Counted from the first letter of the stretch, positions 1 through 8,716 are shown. The stretch is 48,558 nucleotides of DNA from Bryobacterales bacterium (GCA_016789745.1 JAEUQF010000333.1:1-48558), one strand, 5' to 3'. Translations and numbers: made by a program. Notes: generated by a model not told the origin, from the letters alone.

Positions 1-104
1 CCTGGAAAGACTTCGGCGGAAAATAACGACCCCTTTCGCTCGCGCCGGAATGAATCCAGCGCGCCTACTATTGGCCGCCGCACCTCTACCAAGAAACTAT
101 CAGT
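1..104. other. Left-edge intergenic stretch downstream of the FHA gene
   Basis: No gene can be supported here. On the plus strand, bases 3-26 read W-K-D-F-G-G-K-stop, which could be the last codons of a convergent gene lying to the left, but eight codons are too few to call. I see no hairpin followed by a T-run that would act as a terminator for the minus-strand operon ending at 105. Confidence 0.4.
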
Positions 105-917
105 TTACCACGATTCAAAGTCGTCGATAACTTCGAACTTAATACGAGCGGTACCCAAGTGGATCTCGTCGCCGTGGCGCAGCGTCGTGCCTTTGCTGGC
201 GCCTTTGGGCAAGGAGTACGATTCGCCACTGCGGAACAGCCGCGTGCCGCGTGATCCACTGATGGCATCGTACAGTTGGTAGGCGCCCGCATCGGCATTC
301 CAGCGCAGAAAGGCATGCTCGCGTGCGACGTTGGTTTCGTCCTCGGCAAATGCCAGGTCATTCACGCGCACTACACCGCCGCTGGTGCTCATCACTTCCC
401 GCAACCGGCCCAGGTTGATACGGTCGGCATCGGAAGTCACCTCGGGGGTGTCCAGCGACTTGCCTTTCAGGATGGTGAGCCGCACCTTACGCCGCTCGCC
501 GGAAGGCTTTGCCGCCTTCGCTGCGCCATCTCGTGTGCAGCGCAGGACATAAGGCTGCGACAGCACCGCCTGCTGCGGATCCACGGTAACGCGGATGCTG
601 CTGTTCAACTCGCGCGGACGGCAGCCTTCCTCGGCCAGCATCTCCACAATGCGATTCGCGAAACCGGCGTCGCCTTCGAACACCGATTCATAGGCGGCCT
701 TCTGCTCGTCATCCTTCACGAACACCAGCAGGTCCAGGCGGTTGTAGGGGAAGGTGCGGATGCCGCGCTCCTGCGCCAGAATGCGTCCCCGCACATCTTC
801 CAACACATCCTTGCAGAGTTCGATGAGCGTTTTCTCTTTGGGCGCTCCGGCCACCGGCTTGATGATGCCGGAGATGCCTTCCTGTATCTTGCGTTCCAGA
901 TCTTCCAGCCAACTCAT
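105..917 (-). CDS. FhaA-like protein: N-terminal DUF3662-like domain plus C-terminal FHA domain
   Basis: This 270-residue soluble protein is the last gene of the envelope operon. The N-terminal half (about residues 1-120, beginning MSWLEDLERKIQEGISG) resembles the DUF3662 domain of actinobacterial FhaA. The C-terminal 100 residues form a forkhead-associated domain, with the GR of INLGRLREV and the phosphopeptide-loop signature REHAFLRW. FHA domains bind phosphothreonine, so the protein probably docks on a substrate of the kinase encoded two genes upstream. Its ATG overlaps the stop of the FtsW-PBP gene (ATGA at 914-917), implying translational coupling. In mycobacteria FhaA couples PknB signalling to peptidoglycan precursor flipping. 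That role is an analogy here. Confidence 0.85.
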   Translation of the reverse strand: MSWLEDLERKIQEGISGIIKPVAGAPKEKTLIELCKDVLEDVRGRILAQERGIRTFPYNRLDLLVFVKDDEQKAAYESVFEGDAGFANRIVEMLAEEGCRPRELNSSIRVTVDPQQAVLSQPYVLRCTRDGAAKAAKPSGERRKVRLTILKGKSLDTPEVTSDADRINLGRLREVMSTSGGVVRVNDLAFAEDETNVAREHAFLRWNADAGAYQLYDAISGSRGTRLFRSGESYSLPKGASKGTTLRHGDEIHLGTARIKFEVIDDFESW

Positions 918-3900
918 GGCACTAAGCCCAACTCCTTTGCGGCGGCGGCGACGTCGGCGGCGATGGGTGCGGCGCTGCGTCCACCATAATCGCCATTTTC
1001 CACCAGCACGGCGAAAGCAATCTTTTTGGGTGCATCGCCGAAGGGCGCGTAGCCGATGAACCAGCCGTGCGAACGGCGCCCGCGTGCCAGTTCGGCCGTA
1101 CCGGTCTTGCCGGCGATCGCAATCGCATTGGTTGCCGCGCTGCGCCCCGTGCCCTGCGTCACCACGCCGCGCATAGCCACACCCAGGCGCTGCGCCAGTT
1201 CCGGTGCGATCAACGCGCGTGGCTCTTCCGTCCGCGGATTGCTCTCATCCAAAATCCAACGCCCGTACGGCATGCGCCCGCCCGCGGCTACGGTTGCTGC
1301 AACGCGAGCCATCTGGAACGGCGAGGCCACCACTTCGCCTTGTCCGTACGAAGACTGCGGCAGATACTTGTTCAGTTCCTTGGCCGTGTTTGGGTTGGCC
1401 ACCGCGATACCGAAGATACGCGCGGTATCGAACAGACCATCGGCACCCACCTCAAGATGTCCTAACTGCGCGAAGTAGGCATTGCAACTGACCACAATGC
1501 CCTTTGCCATGTCGACCGAGCCATGTGGCACGCGGTCCTGGATGTCGTCGCGGATGGGCCGGGTCTGACCGGGGATCGTAGCGCCGACACGCCCATCGGG
1601 CAGGCGCCCACAGTTATGCTTCTGGTCGATCAGGTTCGGATCCTTGCGCAGTGCGGCGATAGCCGTCACCAGCTTGAAAGAAGAGCCCGGCGGATACAGT
1701 CCGTAGCGGGCGCGGTCAAGGAGCAGTTCCTCCCGTACGGGTGTTTGCGGCCCGCCCTGCAATGGCGCAATTTGTGCCAGCGTCGGCCACGGATGGCTCA
1801 CGCTGGCCAGCAGATCGCCGGTGGCGACATCCAACACCACCACCGCCGCACGATCCCGCTTCAGCCGCTTCAAATGCCGTTCCACGATGGCCGATACACG
1901 CATCTGCAGGCGCGAGTCGATGCTCATCTTCACATCACGCGGCCGCGCCATTAGTTCCTTCACCTGCGGATGCTCCGGCTCCCAGCGATGGCGGATGAGC
2001 GGCAGCAACTCACGATAGTCGAACTTGAGGCGGCGCTCGATGTCGCCTTCATCATCGCGAAATTCCTCCACTTCGATGCCGTCGTCGAAGCCTTGCAGTC
2101 GCAGGCGGGATCGCGACTCTTCAAACGCCGTGTTGCGCGCACCGCGCTTTAACGCCGTTCGCGTGTCGCCCAATACATAGAACATCTGCGGCCCCAGCGG
2201 ATAATGCCGCCGGTCCAGAAACGCGGTGGTCTGTTCCAGCCGCACGCCCAAGGCCTCGTACTTCGCCTTGTTTGCTTCCACCTTAGTGAAGTCACTGGTG
2301 GCCAGCGGCAGCCCGTTGCGGTCATAGATGTCGCCTTTGGGAATCAGGCGCGCCGCCGCGGAGATACGCGGGTTGTAGGCGTAGCGCCGCACGCCGTCGG
2401 CATTCAATGCCAGCGAGCCGCGGAGCAAGGTATGATCCGCGCGCACGGTCTGGTACCAGCCGGCGCGCACCAGGATCGCCAGACCTGCCAGCGCCAGCAG
2501 GCGCGCAAGCCGCATGGCGGGCTTGCCGAATGCCGTGGCCTGTTCCCGCGCCGGCAACGCCGACACACCAATCACGATTCCCAGCAGCGCGAAGTTGGCA
2601 AGCATGGAACTGCGGCCATAGCTGAGGTAAGGCGTAACCACACCCGCCAAGGGCGCCAGGCCAAGAATACCCCCGGCAATCAGCGCCAACTGGAACGCCG
2701 TGATCAGCGTCAGCCCCAGCACCAGGAAGAACGTGTACGGCGATGGCGCGCGCAGAGCAATGCGCAGGGAGCGGTAGACCAACGCGCCAAACGCAACAAA
2801 TAGCAGCACAAAGCCGATGTAGCCGAACTGCTCACCGAAGACGGAAAGGATGAGGTCCGTGTGGCCAGCCGGGATCGACTGCGGATAACCCAGACCCAGA
2901 CCCGTGCCGGTAGCCGCGCCAGTGGATAACGCCCAAAGCGAATGCGCCACCTGGTCACCGCCGCGGGCCGAGTTGTCCCAGATGGAGAGCCACATATCGA
3001 CCCGATCGCGTACGGTGGCCGGCTCGCCGGTCCAGTAGCCTGTCAGGAAGCCCATCAGGATCAGCGAGAGCCCCACGAACGCCAGCCGGAAACTGTTGCG
3101 CGCCACGCTGTACAGCGCCAGGAACAGGCAGCCGATCACCAGGCCCGGGCCCATGTCGCGCAACATGAAAAACAGCAGCATGGCCACCGCAACGCCGCCG
3201 AATACGGGCAGCGTATAGTCGAACCGTGCCACGTGGAGCAGGCGCGCCAGGCTCGACAGCGGTCCCGATTGCTGGCGCATCTCGCGCAGCACATCCCAGT
3301 TGCGGCCGAAGTAGCCTGCCAGAAACATCACCAGCAAAATGCGGATAGCCTCCACCGGTTGCAGGCCGAACAAGTTCACCTTCGCATCGCTGCCGGCCGG
3401 GCCAGTGCCAAACACAAAGAGCAGCACCGCCAAAACCAGCGCCCCGATTAGCGGCAGGAATGCGAAACGCCGGATCTCATCCCAATCCCATAGCGACGCC
3501 ACCACCATGATCACGCAGCCCACCGCGACGCCTTGCGCAAAGTCGCGGAAGATGAGCGTGTCGCGAATGGGATCGCGCAGGCTCACCATCAATGCCAGAC
3601 CAAGCCCTGTCAGCAGGTGCACGAGCGGCAGCAGCGTGTTGTCGCCGGCAAAGCCGCGGATGCGCCAGAACAGATGCGCCGCGTAGAACGACAGCAGGTA
3701 CACGCCGCACCAAAGCAGAAAGCTATTGCGGAAATCGGCGGCGTTGCGCACCGCCACCATCGGCTTGAAGGCCGCCAGTTGCTGCGCGGTCAGCAGCGGC
3801 ACACGCACCGTGCGCGGATCCGGATCAAAGATCTTCTCCTTCATCCAGTCGCGCAGTTTGCCATACCAGCCGCGCCGCGCCAGCCGCTCTTTCTCCAGAC

Positions 3901-4342
3901 GCTCGGCTCGTTCGGTGGCCGCTTCGACACGCCGCGGCAGTTCCACCAGGTTGCGATGGCCAGCCATGTCATTCGCATTCACCGTGATGCGGCCGATGGC
4001 CCCGATGTTCGACAGGCCTTTGTCGCGCTGGATGATCTGGCGAATGCGCTGCGCGGCGAACTCGCGATCCTGCGGCTCTTCCAACACCCGCAACTGGCGG
4101 GCTATGCGCTCCGGCTGTGTGTTGCGATCCAGCGTCAGGATGCGGCCCTGCGCGATGTCGGCCTGATAATCTTCCAGCCGTCCGATCTGCGCGCGGAACA
4201 CCAGAAACAGCGCGCCGATACTCACCAGTGAGGCGGCCAGCAGCAATACCAGTTCCCGGCGGCGCAGGCCGGCACCTTCGCGCCGTTCGCGGTCACGGCG
4301 CTGGCGAGCCAGAATCGTGCGGTCAACGCGGGTGGTGGTCAT
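914..4342 (-). CDS. SEDS glycosyltransferase (FtsW/RodA) fused to a class B penicillin-binding protein
   Basis: One 1142-residue polypeptide carries both activities needed to build peptidoglycan. Residues 31-50 are a first membrane helix. Residues 51-205 are a polar region rich in Arg and Glu, probably periplasmic. Residues 205-600 are the multi-pass SEDS polymerase, including the conserved loop around PAGHTDLILSVFGEQFG with Asp496. Residues 660-1142 are a periplasmic transpeptidase with intact motifs: SSFK (nucleophile Ser887, Lys890), SCN (952-954) and KTGT (1079-1082). In most bacteria these are two proteins, RodA-PBP2 or FtsW-FtsI. The ATG at 4342 overlaps the kinase stop (ATGA). An upstream in-frame ATG at 4405 would add 21 residues inside the kinase gene and is less likely. 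Whether it serves elongation or division cannot be told from sequence. Confidence 0.93.
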   Translation of the reverse strand: MTTTRVDRTILARQRRDRERREGAGLRRRELVLLLAASLVSIGALFLVFRAQIGRLEDYQADIAQGRILTLDRNTQPERIARQLRVLEEPQDREFAAQRIRQIIQRDKGLSNIGAIGRITVNANDMAGHRNLVELPRRVEAATERAERLEKERLARRGWYGKLRDWMKEKIFDPDPRTVRVPLLTAQQLAAFKPMVAVRNAADFRNSFLLWCGVYLLSFYAAHLFWRIRGFAGDNTLLPLVHLLTGLGLALMVSLRDPIRDTLIFRDFAQGVAVGCVIMVVASLWDWDEIRRFAFLPLIGALVLAVLLFVFGTGPAGSDAKVNLFGLQPVEAIRILLVMFLAGYFGRNWDVLREMRQQSGPLSSLARLLHVARFDYTLPVFGGVAVAMLLFFMLRDMGPGLVIGCLFLALYSVARNSFRLAFVGLSLILMGFLTGYWTGEPATVRDRVDMWLSIWDNSARGGDQVAHSLWALSTGAATGTGLGLGYPQSIPAGHTDLILSVFGEQFGYIGFVLLFVAFGALVYRSLRIALRAPSPYTFFLVLGLTLITAFQLALIAGGILGLAPLAGVVTPYLSYGRSSMLANFALLGIVIGVSALPAREQATAFGKPAMRLARLLALAGLAILVRAGWYQTVRADHTLLRGSLALNADGVRRYAYNPRISAAARLIPKGDIYDRNGLPLATSDFTKVEANKAKYEALGVRLEQTTAFLDRRHYPLGPQMFYVLGDTRTALKRGARNTAFEESRSRLRLQGFDDGIEVEEFRDDEGDIERRLKFDYRELLPLIRHRWEPEHPQVKELMARPRDVKMSIDSRLQMRVSAIVERHLKRLKRDRAAVVVLDVATGDLLASVSHPWPTLAQIAPLQGGPQTPVREELLLDRARYGLYPPGSSFKLVTAIAALRKDPNLIDQKHNCGRLPDGRVGATIPGQTRPIRDDIQDRVPHGSVDMAKGIVVSCNAYFAQLGHLEVGADGLFDTARIFGIAVANPNTAKELNKYLPQSSYGQGEVVASPFQMARVAATVAAGGRMPYGRWILDESNPRTEEPRALIAPELAQRLGVAMRGVVTQGTGRSAATNAIAIAGKTGTAELARGRRSHGWFIGYAPFGDAPKKIAFAVLVENGDYGGRSAAPIAADVAAAAKELGLVP

Positions 4343-6207
4343 CTTTCCGTATTCGTGGTCTGCGTGCCGGCCATCTCTTCCATGCGCATCTGGATGATGT
4401 GGCACCGCACCAGCAGGTTCTTCAGATTATCTACCGCATGTTGATACACGCCCAGTTCCTGGTAAACCATCGCGGCCACCTCACAGTGCTGCTTCGCCTT
4501 CTCTAACAGACGCATCTCCTGCTCCGGCAGTTCGCGTATCTTGGTGGACTCGGCGAAGGTGCGGTCCGCCATGCGCCGGTGTCCATCGGCGATCTGGGCT
4601 CTTTCTCGATTGCCAACGCGATGGCCGGCATCTTGCGCGTTCTTCAACGCCTCTTCGGCGCGGTCCAGGTCGATGGCGTCATAGGTGTAGAGGATCGCCA
4701 AGCCAAGGTACGGGTCGGGCCACTTGTTGCGAAGAGAGGCCGCGTCGTTGAACTTCTGGATAGCGGTGTTGGTATAGCGCTGCCGCAGCGATGCATCGGC
4801 ACGCGCCGCCTTCGAACTCACCTGGATACGGGCCAGGTGTCCTTCGCAAAGGCGCAGGGCAGCCTTGGCACGCGCATTCCCGCCGTCGATCTCCAGCGCG
4901 CGCGTCAGCCAGGTGCTGGCCTGCTGCCACTGCCGCTGGTAGACCGCCGGCGCGTCGGTCATGCGGTACTCGTCGATAATCTCAAAGGCGCGGCCGAGGA
5001 ACTTGTCGCGGATGGCGTTGCGCGCCGACACCGTCAGCACCGGCATCCACGTTGCTTTATCAAGTTCCTGATACTGCTTCCAGGCGGCATCCAGATCCGT
5101 GATCTGGTCGCGCTGGATGGCCGTCGCCAGTTGCGAACTGCGGCTGATGGTGGAATAGCTGGTCACACCCGCACCCACAAGGGTGAAGCCCAGGACGCCG
5201 AACACCGCCAACCGCATGTTGGGCGTTGTCCCCTTCGGCAACAATGCGCGGCGCGGCGTCTGGCTTACCGGGTTCGACGCGCGGATCGTCGGATCGGGAT
5301 CGAGCGCCCGGGCGCTGGTGTCGCGCACGGTTTCATCCATGCCTCCATCCGCGCCGATACCCAGGAACTCGTCAAAGGCACCCTGTGCGGCGCCCGGCGA
5401 GGGGAAGCGCTCCGCCGGACTGCGACGCAGCATGCGCTGGATGATACGCCGCAACGCGAGTGGATAATTCGGCGGCAACGGCGGCGGCGGATCATTGGAC
5501 CGGATGCGCCGCTCCAGCAACTCGCGGCTCTCGGCCTGAAACGGCAGATGCCCCATCATCAGTTCGTAGAGCATCACGCCGACCGCCCATAGATCCGACT
5601 GTAGATCGGCCTTGCCGCTTTCCAGCCGCTCCGGCGCCGTGTAGGCCGGGCTGTTCCAGGGCATGGTGACCAGCGTCTCTTTCATCGCGCGCGCAATGCC
5701 GAAATCCAGCACTTTCACTTTGCCCGTGCTGCGTTCGATGCGGACGTTGCGCGGCTTCAGGTCGCCATGGACGATCGCCGTGAGCGGCTTATCGTCGATC
5801 ACGATCCGTGCCGTCGCCAGCCATTGCAGCAACCCGCACAGGCTTGACCCGATGCGCGCCACATCACTTGGTTCGGGCGGCTGCGCACGGTCTCGGATCA
5901 CTGTGGCCAGGTCCTCGCCTTCCACAAACTCCATCTCGATGAAGAAAGACCCGGACTCCTCGTCGGTGCCGAAGCTGTAGACATGCACGACATGACCACC
6001 GGGATCCTGCAGCGCCTTCTGCAGCTTGGCTCCGTAAACCTCGGCCGCGAACTTGGCTTCTTCTTCTTCGCCTACACCTTTGCGGACAATCTTCAGCGCC
6101 ACGCGCCGGCCTTCCCGCAAGTTGCCCGCCACATAAACATCGCCGAAGTTGCCGTGCCCCAGGAACCCTTCGACGTAGAAATCCTGGAAGCGGTCGCCGG
6201 GTCTCAT
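4339..6207 (-). CDS. Transmembrane Ser/Thr protein kinase with TPR-like C-terminal domain
   Basis: A 622-residue Hanks-type kinase. The N-terminal kinase domain (about residues 8-285) has the glycine loop GHGNFGDV, ATP-binding Lys39 in VALKI, catalytic Asp149 in HGDLKPRN (HGD in place of HRD), DFG at 168-170, APE in the activation segment and SDLWAVG. A Thr/Pro-rich juxtamembrane stretch (about 290-325) could be autophosphorylated. One membrane helix lies at about 331-351. The roughly 270-residue outside part has repeated helical pairs resembling TPRs and lacks the PASTA repeats of PknB. It follows the phosphatase gene with an ATGA overlap (6204-6207) and precedes the cell-wall synthase with another, so phosphatase and kinase are made together with their likely target. 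Confidence 0.93.
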   Translation of the reverse strand: MRPGDRFQDFYVEGFLGHGNFGDVYVAGNLREGRRVALKIVRKGVGEEEEAKFAAEVYGAKLQKALQDPGGHVVHVYSFGTDEESGSFFIEMEFVEGEDLATVIRDRAQPPEPSDVARIGSSLCGLLQWLATARIVIDDKPLTAIVHGDLKPRNVRIERSTGKVKVLDFGIARAMKETLVTMPWNSPAYTAPERLESGKADLQSDLWAVGVMLYELMMGHLPFQAESRELLERRIRSNDPPPPLPPNYPLALRRIIQRMLRRSPAERFPSPGAAQGAFDEFLGIGADGGMDETVRDTSARALDPDPTIRASNPVSQTPRRALLPKGTTPNMRLAVFGVLGFTLVGAGVTSYSTISRSSQLATAIQRDQITDLDAAWKQYQELDKATWMPVLTVSARNAIRDKFLGRAFEIIDEYRMTDAPAVYQRQWQQASTWLTRALEIDGGNARAKAALRLCEGHLARIQVSSKAARADASLRQRYTNTAIQKFNDAASLRNKWPDPYLGLAILYTYDAIDLDRAEEALKNAQDAGHRVGNRERAQIADGHRRMADRTFAESTKIRELPEQEMRLLEKAKQHCEVAAMVYQELGVYQHAVDNLKNLLVRCHIIQMRMEEMAGTQTTNTER

Positions 6208-7697
6208 AGACGACCTCCGGTCGGGCGAACGGGCGGCGCGGGCGGTGCCAACACGGTGTTCTCCGCGGCTGGGATGCCGGCTTCCAGCGAGTCGAAGACA
6301 TTGCGGCGAATGGTGCCCTGCCCACTCCGCCAGTCGAGCATCCGCTTATTCCCTGTGAACTGATTGTGCTCGATCAGCGGGGCGCTTTGGTTATCGATGA
6401 CAATAGCCGTGCCGCTGTTGCCGTGAACGAAGCTGGCGCGTAGGGTGGCGTCGCTGGAGCCTGTAAACTCCACTGCGGCAATCGTAGCGCCGCTGATATC
6501 CAGGTTCTCCAAAAACACCTGCGAATCGCGTATCTGAACAACGCGTTCGAACCACTTGTTGGCATCGGGGTGAATCGCGAAACCGCGCAACGTGGCCCCA
6601 TTCACGTGGTCGGCGCTGATCACAGGTTCAGACGGATTAGCCGGCCCAAGTAGCGCGGCCCCGGGCGCGCCTGTAATGGTCACACCCGTGCGCAATACAA
6701 CCTGCTCGCGATAGTCGCCAGGGCTGACGAGAACCTCATCGCCGGGCCGCGCCTGCTCCAGCGCGGCGGCAATGGTGGCGATTCCTTCCGGCCCAACGCG
6801 CAATTGCCGAGGAGCTTTCCTTGCCGCCGCTTCATGCCCCAGCCACGCGGCCGAAGCGGCCACCAGCAAGAGCAGCAACGGTGCCCGCCAGCGGCTGCGT
6901 TTCTCCATTGGGCGCCACTTGCCTGTATCCTCGATTCCCGGCGCTCTGTTGGCACGGGGGAACGCCTCGCCTTCCAGATAGACAGCCGAGGCGTTATCCT
7001 TGCCCGTCTCGATCGCAAGTTCCAGAAGGCGGCCCGTGACGCGTTTCGGCGCTCCGGCGCATTCTTCGATCACGCGGCGCAGTTCCTCTTTCGCCAGCAC
7101 GTCGGAGACGCCATCCGAACAGAGCAGAAACGCCGCGTCGGGCTCGAAGGACTCGCTGCCGGTGTCGATGAACTCGGCATCATCGGGATTGTGCCGGCGC
7201 GCACCAACGTCGCGGTACACCTCATTGCGGCGCGGATGGCTCATGGCGTCGGCCTCGCTGATCTCGCCCGCATCCAGGCGCTCTCCCACCGGCGAGTGAT
7301 CGCGCGTCAGCTTGCGGATCTCACCGCGGCGCACTTTGTAGAGGCGTGTGTCGCCCACGTGGCCCCAGTGCAACAGCCCATCTTCCACCAGGGTGACGGT
7401 AAGCACACAACCCATTCCCTGCCATTCGGGCTTCGCCTGTGCTTGCGCATAGATGGCATTGTTGGCCAGCGCGATGGCTTCCCGGATGCGCCGCTCCGGT
7501 GTGCCTTGTTTGCGCTCCAGGCGCTTGCGGAGTTCGGCGACGGCGATGGTAGCAGCTTCCTGCCCGGCGGCCTGTCCGCCCATGCCGTCGACGACAAAGT
7601 GAATGCCCAGGGAAGGGTCTTCATATACCGCGTCTTCATTGCGGCGGCGTACGTGGCCCGCGTCGGTGCTGGCGTCAGAAACATAACGAGAGGACAT
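6204..7697 (-). CDS. PP2C-family Ser/Thr phosphatase with membrane anchor and outside beta-helix
   Basis: A 497-residue protein. Residues 1-243 are a PP2C phosphatase with metal-binding aspartates in the expected motifs: RRRNEDA (16-22), VVDGMGG (35-41), GDTRLY (115-120), LLCSDGVSD (191-199) and KDNAS (233-237). A membrane helix lies at about 272-288. The remainder looks like a right-handed parallel beta-helix of the pectin-lyase/NosD type, with short repeating V/I-x-L-x-N/G-x turns such as VFLENLDISGAT and SAPLIEHNQFTGN. The start at 7697 gives the usual PP2C N-terminus, and GAGGAG lies 11 bases upstream inside the preceding small gene. It should reverse the action of the downstream kinase. 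The outside domain suggests the phosphatase itself senses something in the periplasm. Confidence 0.9.
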   Translation of the reverse strand: MSSRYVSDASTDAGHVRRRNEDAVYEDPSLGIHFVVDGMGGQAAGQEAATIAVAELRKRLERKQGTPERRIREAIALANNAIYAQAQAKPEWQGMGCVLTVTLVEDGLLHWGHVGDTRLYKVRRGEIRKLTRDHSPVGERLDAGEISEADAMSHPRRNEVYRDVGARRHNPDDAEFIDTGSESFEPDAAFLLCSDGVSDVLAKEELRRVIEECAGAPKRVTGRLLELAIETGKDNASAVYLEGEAFPRANRAPGIEDTGKWRPMEKRSRWRAPLLLLLVAASAAWLGHEAAARKAPRQLRVGPEGIATIAAALEQARPGDEVLVSPGDYREQVVLRTGVTITGAPGAALLGPANPSEPVISADHVNGATLRGFAIHPDANKWFERVVQIRDSQVFLENLDISGATIAAVEFTGSSDATLRASFVHGNSGTAIVIDNQSAPLIEHNQFTGNKRMLDWRSGQGTIRRNVFDSLEAGIPAAENTVLAPPAPPVRPTGGRL

Positions 7698-7705
7698 CGC
7701 CGCGG

Positions 7706-7804
7706 CTACTCCTCGCTGCGCGCTGCCAGGACAAACAGCAGCGCCGCCACCGCCAGCAAGGCCAGTAACACGAATCGCGCCGTGTGCAGCAATTCCAGGG
7801 ACAT
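7706..7804 (-). CDS. Small single-pass membrane protein (32 residues) inside the kinase operon
   Basis: A short open frame starts with ATG at 7804 and ends with TAG at 7706-7708. It encodes 32 residues with a polar start (MSLELLHTAR), a hydrophobic segment of about 17 residues (11-27, rich in Leu, Ala and Val) and a charged end ending Arg-Ser-Glu-Glu. Five bases separate it from the stop of the FHA gene. GGAG lies 8 bases before its ATG, a good ribosome site, and its own last codons (GAG GAG) form the ribosome site of the phosphatase gene. This tiling argues that it is translated. I recognise no family. A small partner of the kinase, phosphatase or SEDS-PBP enzyme is possible. It is below the usual gene-finder length cutoff. 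Confidence 0.65.
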   Translation of the reverse strand: MSLELLHTARFVLLALLAVAALLFVLAARSEE

Positions 7805-7809
7805 ATGCG

Positions 7810-8700
7810 TTACTCCGCCTCGGCGCGGAAGACAAGCGTCACGGTGTCGGCCAGCCGGATCTTGGCTTTGCCCGGCAACTTGATTTCGTCATCCTTCGGC
7901 GCGGCGGTCCCATTCACCGCGGTGCCGAATTTGCTGGTGTCGCGCAGGAAGAAGCCGCGCTTGCCGTCATCCCAGCGGATTTCGCAATGCTGCTTCGATA
8001 CGTTTGCACCAACGGCCACCAGTACGTCGGCCCAACCGTCATTCTCCTTGCCGCGGCGGCCGATGCGAACCGTCGGTTTGGTCATCTCGTAGCGTTGGGG
8101 GCCGGTGTCGTCTTCAAACTCGAGCGTGGCGAACACGTTCGGGCGGCTACGCTGGGTTTCGCCGGACGTGGTCGCACCGTGGAACGTTGCGTCTTTGCTG
8201 CCATCATTGGATCGACGTACGGTGCGCTCAGTTGCGGTACCGACACGTTCTTCGGTGGCGCGCGGCTCGTCGAACATCGACTTCACGATCAGCGGGCTGT
8301 CTTCCGCCTCCGGATCGCGATTCTCATAGAAGTAGATGCGCCACTCGCCATCGCCGACCTTGCGGTAGGTGCGGCGCACCTTATTGCTGAAAAAATCGAG
8401 CGTGGGCTTGCGGTTCAGGAACTGCAGGCGTTCGTTCAAAGCTTTGATGGCTTCCTGAGTGATAAAGGGGAAGGTTGGGCGAAGGTGCTCGAAATCGTCA
8501 GGGTGCAGGAAAACGTGGTAAACGCTACGGACGAAAACGCTGTAGCGCGACGGTGCACTATCGGCTTCCATCTCTTCGAGAACCAAATCAATGATCTCTT
8601 CCGGAGTGACGGGGACGGGTGATGCCGGCATCCACAAACCTTCGGCGGTTCCGCTTTTCATGCTATCACTTGTTGTCTTAACCCCGTTGCCGGGTGGCAT
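7810..8700 (-). CDS. FHA-domain protein with DUF3662-like N-terminal domain (first gene of envelope operon)
   Basis: A soluble protein of about 296 residues. The N-terminal domain, around SRYSVFVRSVYHVFLHPDDF, recalls the FhaA DUF3662 fold. A Ser/Thr/Arg-rich linker follows. The C-terminal FHA domain is well preserved: VRIGRRG, VSKQHCEIRW and TSKFGTAVNG carry the Arg, Ser/His and Asn used to hold phosphothreonine. Three starts are possible, at 8751, 8700 and 8661. The first would overlap the divergent dehydratase gene by 35 bases. I chose 8700, which has AGGA nearby; 8661 leaves more room for a promoter. It probably recruits the phosphorylated kinase or synthase, like FhaA/FhaB in Actinobacteria. 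The threonine-rich linker could itself be a kinase target. Confidence 0.85.
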   Translation of the reverse strand: MPPGNGVKTTSDSMKSGTAEGLWMPASPVPVTPEEIIDLVLEEMEADSAPSRYSVFVRSVYHVFLHPDDFEHLRPTFPFITQEAIKALNERLQFLNRKPTLDFFSNKVRRTYRKVGDGEWRIYFYENRDPEAEDSPLIVKSMFDEPRATEERVGTATERTVRRSNDGSKDATFHGATTSGETQRSRPNVFATLEFEDDTGPQRYEMTKPTVRIGRRGKENDGWADVLVAVGANVSKQHCEIRWDDGKRGFFLRDTSKFGTAVNGTAAPKDDEIKLPGKAKIRLADTVTLVFRAEAE

Positions 8701-8716
8701 GGTAAGGTCATCCTGA

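Noticed and set aside
276..989. Long plus-strand open frame opposite the FHA gene
   Set aside because: It is antisense to a clear FHA protein; its composition (His, Gln and Arg rich) is that of a high-GC shadow frame.
2204..4231. Several long plus-strand frames opposite the SEDS-PBP gene
   Set aside because: They mirror the codon bias of the real gene and contain no recognisable domain.
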